In this document: positions 58,694-64,000 of the stretch, piece after piece
Numbering within the stretch: the stretch's first letter is position 1
How the letters are laid out: every line of letters begins with the position of its first letter
Assembly: GCA_964604165.1 (NCBI GenBank)
Contig: CAZRYF010000012.1
Span: forward strand, 1 to 64,000
Length of the DNA: 64,000 bases
Source: JAYZDK01 sp964604165
Lineage (GTDB): Bacteria; Myxococcota_A; UBA796; CAJQPC01
Reading direction: 5' to 3'
Made by a program: the position numbers and the translations under genes
The notes under the pieces: generated by a model
The model's database searches: none
What the model saw: the letters and a program-made list of their open reading frames with translations, nothing else
Told to the model about the DNA's origin: nothing

Positions 58694-60244
58694 CTACAGC
58701 GGAAGGTTTCCGTGCTTCTTGGGCGGGTTCTTGTCGCGCTTGTTTTCCAGGGAGTCGAAGGCCTCTACCAGCCGGGCACGCGTCTCCGCAGGCAAAAAGA
58801 CCTCGTCCACGTACCCCAGGGCGGCCGCCTGGTAGGGGTTGGCAAAGGCCTCCTTGTAGGACTCCGTGTGCCCACGCCGGGTTTCCTCCGGATCTTGGGC
58901 GCTCGCCAATTCTCGCCGGTAGAGGATGTTCACCGCTCCCTCCGACCCCATGACCGCCACCTCTGCGGTGGGCCAGGCAAAGTTCAGATCGGCGCGAATG
59001 TGCTTGGAGTTCATCACGCAGTAGGCCCCCCCATAGGCTTTTCGGGTGATCAGGGTCACCTTCGGCACCGTGGCCTCCGCGAAGGCGTAAAGAAGCTTGG
59101 CCCCGTGCTTGATAATGCCGCCGAACTCCTGGGCCGTGCCCGGCAGGAATCCGGGCACATCCTCCAGCACCCACAGTGGAATGTTGAATGCATCGCAGAA
59201 CCGCACAAACCGGGCTCCCTTGAGGGAGGCATTGATATCGAGAACCCCAGCGAGGTGAGCGGGCTGGTTGGCCACAACCCCCACACTGCGCCCCCCCAGC
59301 CGACAGAATCCCACCACGAGGTTGGCTGCATAGAGGGCCTGCACCTCCAAGAAATATCCCTCGTCCGCCACGGACTGGATCACATCCTTGATGTCATAGG
59401 GCTTGTTGGGGTTTGTGGGCACCACCTCATCCAACTCGGGGCAGGCCCGGCCCAAGGGATCGCTTGTGGGCTTGCGGGGTGCCTCTTCCAGGTTGTTCTG
59501 GGGCATAAAGCTCAGGAGCTCTCGCAACAAGGCCAGGCAGGCAGGCTCGTCGGGGGTGGCAAAATGGGCCACACCGCTCTTCTGGTTGTGGGTCTGGGCG
59601 CCCCCCAGTTCCTCCTTGGTCACCTCCTCATGGGTGACCGTCTTGATCACATCCGGTCCCGTCACAAACATGTAGGAGGTGCCCTCCACCATTGCGATGA
59701 AGTCCGTGATGGCCGGTGAATACACAGCCCCTCCCGCGCAGGGCCCCATGATGGCGGAGAGCTGGGGCACCACACCGCTGGCAAGGGTGTTGCGCAGAAA
59801 AATGTCTGCGTACCCCCCAAGGGAGGCCACCCCCTCCTGGATACGCGCGCCCCCGGAGTCGTTCAATCCCAGCACCGGAGCGCCGTTTCGCATGGCGAGG
59901 TCCATGATCTTGCAGATCTTGGCTGCATAGGCATTGGACAAGGAGCCGCCAAAGACCGTGAAGTCCTGGGCGAACACATAGACCAGCCGTCCCTCGATCC
60001 GCCCGTATCCGGTCACCACCCCATCCCCGGGAATCTTCTTCTCGTCCATGCCGAAGTCGGTGCAGGTGTGGGTCACCAGGCGATCCAACTCCCGAAAGGA
60101 CCCGGGATCCAGAAGCAGGTCCACACGCTCCCTTGCTGTGAGCATGCCCTTCTCGTGGCGAGCCTTGACACGCTCGGGACCACCACCGGCAAAGGCGGCC
60201 TCGTTCTTCTCCCGCAACTCTCTGTTCAGGTCTTCCCGCTGCAC
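58694..60244 (-). CDS. Acyl-CoA carboxylase carboxyltransferase beta chain (propionyl/methylmalonyl type)
   Basis: A 516-residue biotin-dependent carboxyltransferase. KGMLTARERVDLLLDPGSF, the oxyanion-type Gly-Gly motifs LNDSGGARIQEG and GPCAGGAVYSPA in the N-terminal half, and EDVPGFLPGTAQEFGGIIKHGAK in the C-terminal half are hallmarks of PccB/MmdA. It transfers carboxyl from carboxybiotin to propionyl-CoA or acetyl-CoA; the biotin subunit is not in this window. The GTG at 60244 has GGGAG upstream and gives the standard length. It sits 89 bases upstream of rpsP's start, on the same strand as, but before, that operon's promoter. Confidence 0.95.
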   Translation of the reverse strand: MQREDLNRELREKNEAAFAGGGPERVKARHEKGMLTARERVDLLLDPGSFRELDRLVTHTCTDFGMDEKKIPGDGVVTGYGRIEGRLVYVFAQDFTVFGGSLSNAYAAKICKIMDLAMRNGAPVLGLNDSGGARIQEGVASLGGYADIFLRNTLASGVVPQLSAIMGPCAGGAVYSPAITDFIAMVEGTSYMFVTGPDVIKTVTHEEVTKEELGGAQTHNQKSGVAHFATPDEPACLALLRELLSFMPQNNLEEAPRKPTSDPLGRACPELDEVVPTNPNKPYDIKDVIQSVADEGYFLEVQALYAANLVVGFCRLGGRSVGVVANQPAHLAGVLDINASLKGARFVRFCDAFNIPLWVLEDVPGFLPGTAQEFGGIIKHGAKLLYAFAEATVPKVTLITRKAYGGAYCVMNSKHIRADLNFAWPTAEVAVMGSEGAVNILYRRELASAQDPEETRRGHTESYKEAFANPYQAAALGYVDEVFLPAETRARLVEAFDSLENKRDKNPPKKHGNLPL

Positions 60245-60358
60245 TTGATGTCTCCCGGATTGCCCCCGTATCACGGGCCCCAAACCGAGGCTCCGGAGTT
60301 GTTCACCGCCACGGTCGGGGCTACGGTGCACCCTCCACTTCTGCGCCCGAGGCAACGA

Positions 60359-63300
60359 ATGCGAATTTCCAGCACCGTCCTACCTCTCTCCCTGGCCGTT
60401 CTGTCCGCTTGCAACGGAAAGGGCGGCTCCGTCGACACGGGCGAGATCGAGGACACCGAACCCGAGTACAACTTCGAAGAAGGCTGCATTCTCGTGGACG
60501 GAGAAGGCGGCTACCGGTGGGTGACTGATGCGCTGACTGTGGCCGACCCGGGGAGCACCATCACCTTGTGCGCAGGGGAGATGGAGGAGTCCATTGAGGT
60601 GGACAAGACCGTCATCATCGAAGGACCAGAAGACGAGGAATTGGTGTGGATCGGGGAAACGAACAAGGCAGTCATCACCATCCAGGGCGCGGACGGCGTG
60701 GAGGTGCGAAACCTGACCCTGCACTCCACACGCAACGGCATCAACATCGAGAACGCCACAAACACCGTCGTGGACAACGTGTACTTCACGGAGATTCAGG
60801 GCACGGGACTGCGAGCCGTGGACGCGGAGGCCACCTCGGTGATCGACTGCTTCTTTGGAGATCTCTCAGCGCCACCTGTGGGTGACACAGGCGGAGACAC
60901 CGGGTGGGACACGGACGAGCCGGACGCGGGGGACACCGACACCGACACCGAGGACACTGGCTGGGACACGGGGGGACCGGACTCCCCCAGCGGGGATTGG
61001 ATTGGCTACGGCGGAGCCGAATTCTCCGGAGGCAGCACCACCATTTCAACCACGACCTTCTCCCAGATCATCGGGTTTGGGGTGCACCTCACCGACGGTG
61101 CCGTGGGCACTCTAAACGGCAACACCATCTCCTGGATCACCTATGGAGAGGTCACCGAAGAAGGCGGCGTCAACGATGGATTCGGCGTCTGGGCGGAAAA
61201 GGGTGCGGTCCTGACCACCAGTGGCAACACCCTGTACAACGACTTTATCGCCCTGGTAATTGACGAGGCCGACGCCACCTTGGTCGCCGACTCCATCGTG
61301 GGAGGCGGCTACGGGGTCTACGCCTTGCGGGGGGCCTTCTCCCTGACAGACCTGGTGCTGGAGGAGGTCTACAGCATCGGGATTCTCGCAGTTGCCACGG
61401 GGGACACCGTGGTCATGGATGGCATCTCCGTGACCGGCACCCCCGAGTTTGTTCATTCCGGGGACACCGCCGACGGCAACTCCATGGGCATCCAAGTGCA
61501 GGCAGATGACGTCGAGATCTCCAACACCACCATCGACGGCTACAACGCCACAGGCCTCTACCTGGCCCCCTACAACAACGCGATCAACGGGACCCTTCAA
61601 GACGTCACCGTGAGAAACGCGGGTCGCATGGGGATCTACGGGGCCCAGGGTGCGTTTGCCATGACCGACGTCTCAGTCACGGGCCTGCGGCTGGTCGATG
61701 ACCCGGAGACGGTGAACGTTGGCGGGTCGATTTCCACGGGATTCGCGAGCAGTTTCTGGTACAGCACGGTCACCTGGGATGGCGGCACCGTGCAGGACAA
61801 CGAGTTCATCGGCCTGCTCAACGCCTTCAGCACCACCGAGATGGGCACAAACACCGCCGGCGAGGGCGTCGTCTTCTCGGGCAACCTCTACCACGGCGTC
61901 TGGAACTACGAAGGCACCCTCACCGCCTACGGAGCCGAGTTCACGAACGCCGCCGGCTACTACAGCTTGAGCAGCAGCCTGAGCTACACAGGCGCCCTGG
62001 TGGCCACAAACGGCACCACGGTGCTGGACACCTGCAGCTTCCACGACAACCTGGCCACCCGCTACTATGAGTACGAGTCCGGGGGTGTGATCTACGGGAC
62101 CGACAGTGCCTTTGCCTCCAAGGATGTCGAGATGAGCGGTGGCAGCATGGAAGTCACCGGCTGCGATTTTGAAAACGGCTCCAACGGCATCGACGTGTAC
62201 GACGCCGACGTGGAGATCACTGGATCCACCTGGAACAACTACAACGAAGCCGCGATCCAGGTCTGGTCCAACACCGACAACCCGTTGAAGATTGAGGACG
62301 TGCACATGGCGGATGTGGGGGGCAACGCCATCAACTGCTATTACGGCGCGATTGAAATTGAGAACGTCACCCTCTCCAACATCGACGGCATCATCAACGA
62401 TTCCACCACCTACGTAGACGGGGTGTTCGCCAGCCAAAGCGAGTACACCAGCTACCAGCCAGCCCTGTACACAAATGACTGCTCCCTGTTCGTGAACGGT
62501 CTGACCGTTGAAAACTCGGCGGACCAGGCTGTGCGGGCCTACAACGGCGATGTGGAGCTCTACGATGTGACCGTGACCGGCGGAGGTGCCCACAACAACA
62601 ACAGCGATGCTGCCGTGGAGGTGGAATACACCTCCAGTGGGACACCGTCTCTGTACCTGTCCGGGTTGGACGTGCAAGACCACACCGTCGCGCCCGGGCT
62701 TCGGGTCAGCTCCAGCAGCAATTCCCTGGGCACCATCGAGATGAGCGATGTGTCCGTGAGCGGCGGTGAAACCTATGGAATCGTGGTGGGTCCGCTCCCC
62801 AACACCACGGCGGAACTCTCGGACATTGCGGTGTCCAACAACGACGGTGACGGGCTCTACATTTCGGACGCGACCGTGAACCTCGGCGTGGAAGACGCCA
62901 CCGACCCCGCCCACAACGTCGATGGCCTGGCCGCGACCTTCAACGGTGGCCATGGGCTGTTTGTGGTGGATTCAACCGTCACCGCGATTGGCAGCACGCT
63001 GGAGAACAACGTGGGCGCCGGGGCGGTGGTCAACTCCGCGGTCGCGACCTTGCGATTTGGCAACGTGGAGGCCAATGGATTCGGCGGGATCGAATCCAAC
63101 GCTGGACTCCAAGTGCTCCAGGGCGGCTCACTCACCGGCTTCAGCTTGGACTCCACAGCCAACGCAGGAAGTGGTGTGCAGGTGGAGTCCAGCGGCGTGG
63201 TCACGCTCGATGCCTGTACCGCTGACGACAACCTGGCCCACGGCATCGAATTGGACGCGTCGACACTCACGTTTTCAAGCGGTTCCCTGGAAGGAAACCT

Positions 63301-63484
63301 GTTGAGCGGAATCAGCACCGTGAACAGCGTGATCGACCTCTCGAACTCGAGCCTCGACGACAACACCGAGTACGGCATGGTCTGCGATGTGGACAGCACG
63401 TTTACCCAGTGCGACACCAACACCTTCGACAACAACACCCTCGGGGACACGAGCGGTTGTGATGCGGTGACTTGTACACCGTAG
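60359..63484 (+). CDS. Right-handed beta-helix repeat lipoprotein with Asp/Thr/Gly linker
   Basis: A 1041-residue exported protein. The ATG at 60359 (GAGG eight bases before) opens a leader ending LSAC, then CNGKGGSVDTG. It has parallel beta-helix coils through most of its length, with NGINIENATNTVVDNVYF, VEISNTTIDGYNATGLYL, VEITGSTWNNYNEAAIQV and similar turns of about 22-25 residues. At about residues 175-220 a loop of Asp-Thr-Gly repeats (GDTGGDTGWDTDEPD, DTDTDTEDTGWDTGG) projects from the helix, possibly a Ca2+-binding or flexible spacer. It is probably surface-exposed, with no catalytic motif recognised. It is divergent from the carboxylase gene. Confidence 0.88.
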   Translation: MRISSTVLPLSLAVLSACNGKGGSVDTGEIEDTEPEYNFEEGCILVDGEGGYRWVTDALTVADPGSTITLCAGEMEESIEVDKTVIIEGPEDEELVWIGETNKAVITIQGADGVEVRNLTLHSTRNGINIENATNTVVDNVYFTEIQGTGLRAVDAEATSVIDCFFGDLSAPPVGDTGGDTGWDTDEPDAGDTDTDTEDTGWDTGGPDSPSGDWIGYGGAEFSGGSTTISTTTFSQIIGFGVHLTDGAVGTLNGNTISWITYGEVTEEGGVNDGFGVWAEKGAVLTTSGNTLYNDFIALVIDEADATLVADSIVGGGYGVYALRGAFSLTDLVLEEVYSIGILAVATGDTVVMDGISVTGTPEFVHSGDTADGNSMGIQVQADDVEISNTTIDGYNATGLYLAPYNNAINGTLQDVTVRNAGRMGIYGAQGAFAMTDVSVTGLRLVDDPETVNVGGSISTGFASSFWYSTVTWDGGTVQDNEFIGLLNAFSTTEMGTNTAGEGVVFSGNLYHGVWNYEGTLTAYGAEFTNAAGYYSLSSSLSYTGALVATNGTTVLDTCSFHDNLATRYYEYESGGVIYGTDSAFASKDVEMSGGSMEVTGCDFENGSNGIDVYDADVEITGSTWNNYNEAAIQVWSNTDNPLKIEDVHMADVGGNAINCYYGAIEIENVTLSNIDGIINDSTTYVDGVFASQSEYTSYQPALYTNDCSLFVNGLTVENSADQAVRAYNGDVELYDVTVTGGGAHNNNSDAAVEVEYTSSGTPSLYLSGLDVQDHTVAPGLRVSSSSNSLGTIEMSDVSVSGGETYGIVVGPLPNTTAELSDIAVSNNDGDGLYISDATVNLGVEDATDPAHNVDGLAATFNGGHGLFVVDSTVTAIGSTLENNVGAGAVVNSAVATLRFGNVEANGFGGIESNAGLQVLQGGSLTGFSLDSTANAGSGVQVESSGVVTLDACTADDNLAHGIELDASTLTFSSGSLEGNLLSGISTVNSVIDLSNSSLDDNTEYGMVCDVDSTFTQCDTNTFDNNTLGDTSGCDAVTCTP

Positions 63485-63496
63485 GCGGGCGGTCGT

Positions 63497-63741
63497 TCAG
63501 GGGGTGGCGGCTGTCCCATACAGGCAAACATCGCCCATGCAGCGCCCCTCACCGCACTCGGCCGGTGGCATACACGCACCGAATCTGCACACCAGCGGTT
63601 CCTCGCACGGTTCGTCTTCCCCACACACACGTCGCCCCGGGGAACAGGACTCGAGAACGCAGCGACTCTCCTCACCGCAGTCTGCATCGCTTTCGCAATC
63701 GCGCCGCCCGGGCAGGCAGACTCGCAGCACACACCGATTAA
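63497..63741 (-). pseudogene. Cys-rich protein fragment truncated by a repeat element
   Basis: About 80 residues of a Cys-rich domain (CESDADCGEESRCVLESC, VCGEDEPCEEPLVC, CRFGACMPP), resembling Dickkopf-like Cys repeats frequent in Myxococcota. The frame is open upstream through NRCVLRVCLPG to the edge of the element at 63742 and then meets a TGA inside the element (63752-63754). The first part of the gene is therefore lost or displaced. A GTG at 63730 could start a 77-residue peptide, but without a signal peptide. Confidence 0.65.
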
Positions 63742-64000
63742 CCCGGATATTTCACCAGCCGTTCTACCCTACGGCCCCTCGCCGTTCGGCTCGGGCTTTC
63801 GCCGGCTTCCGCTACGCTCCAGCGGGCGGCCCCGAAGTGCTTGCTGCGGGGGCTCATGTCGCGGCCCCCGGACCCGTACGGTCCCCCGCCTGCGGCGGGG
63901 GCTTTCGCCCCCCTGCGGGTCGGCGTGTTTCAGCACGCCGACGCCCGCGGAGCCAGGCCAAAACCCGCCTCGCTGGCGCACTTCGAGCCCTCGCTGCGAA
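63742..64000. mobile_element. Inverted-repeat element, copy 2 (longer, runs off the window)
   Basis: Sequence matching the right end and body of the element at 37423 in inverted orientation (CCGGATATTTCACCAGCC, then GTTCTACCCTACGG and so on). Identity breaks off at 63823 and resumes at about 63974 (TGGCGCACTTCG, matching TGGCGCACTACG). The 150 bases between are extra and rich in GC hairpins such as CCCCCGC..GCGGGGG. The other end lies outside the window. The 70-residue open frame inside is not regarded as a gene. Confidence 0.7.

Noticed and set aside
61673..62953. Long open frame on the minus strand opposite the beta-helix gene
   Set aside because: It mirrors a repetitive coding sequence and shows no domain; shadow of the real gene.
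63769..63981. 70-residue frame within the second repeat element
   Set aside because: It lies in palindromic non-coding sequence with no homologous frame in the first copy.
1..64000. tRNA, rRNA or CRISPR loci
   Set aside because: Intergenic gaps are short; none shows cloverleaf, rRNA or spaced direct-repeat patterns. The only direct repeats are coding tandem repeats.

Overview
The window is dense, high-GC chromosomal DNA from a deltaproteobacterial-type Gram-negative, most likely Myxococcota. Pointers to that lineage are many lipoproteins with Asp-Thr-Gly-rich linkers after the lipobox, a surface protein ending in a MYXO-CTERM-like Cys/hydrophobic/Arg-Arg-Arg tail, an AgmX/PglI-type domain, a eukaryote-type Ser/Thr kinase fused to an NTPase/helical-repeat region, an NtrC-type regulator, and a likely sigma-54 promoter. 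A 100-N run inside a tandem repeat (45288-45387) shows this is a draft or metagenome scaffold. No rRNA, tRNA, CRISPR array or prophage was seen. Genes are very tightly packed: most same-strand neighbours overlap by 1-4 bases, and five convergent pairs overlap at their 3' ends.

Layout. 1-3841 (minus): HD phosphohydrolase, a lipoprotein, an EF-hand lipoprotein and a sulfatase-fold hydrolase. 3929-11143 (plus): a two-domain homocysteine methyltransferase/methylene-THF reductase, a Tat-exported GMC oxidoreductase with its small subunit, and a giant Ser/Thr kinase whose end overlaps a metallophosphoesterase and a Rieske protein on the minus strand. 12363-17238 (plus): a four-gene coupled unit with an anchored surface protein, a PKD lipoprotein, an amidohydrolase lipoprotein and a paralogue that has lost its metal ligands. 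17256-20274 (minus): FG-GAP lipoprotein and MutM. 20345-31087: two large paralogous membrane proteins flanking an SGNH hydrolase, an aldehyde dehydrogenase and a xanthine-dehydrogenase fusion, plus a 5'-truncated Rpn-type nuclease.

31075-35320 (minus): ExbB, ExbD, FtsB, SsnA and D-aminoacylase. 35397-37421 (plus): a zinc aminopeptidase lipoprotein and a group-2 sigma factor with its own sigma-54-type promoter and repeated upstream half-sites. 37423-37549: a small inverted-repeat element whose longer sister opens at 63742 and runs off the window. 37661-45612: AgmX-type lipoprotein, another lipoprotein, gcvT-gcvH-gcvP, a PilZ-like protein, folD and an FmdB zinc ribbon. With the methylene-THF reductase at 3929, this makes a one-carbon theme: glycine cleavage loads THF, FolD and the reductase pass the carbon on to methionine.

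45686-48515 (plus): lipase and a pair of ArsA/Get3-type ATPases. 48484-54049: an envelope operon (TlpA thioredoxin, beta-barrel, discoidin-type protein, VWA lipoprotein) divergent from an orphan NtrC-type regulator. 54099-60244: a beta-barrel protein, then the ribosomal/RNA-modification operon rpsP-khpA-rimM-trmD-rplS-yraN-rsmI, and an acyl-CoA carboxylase beta chain. 60359-64000: a large beta-helix lipoprotein, a Cys-rich gene fragment and the second repeat element.
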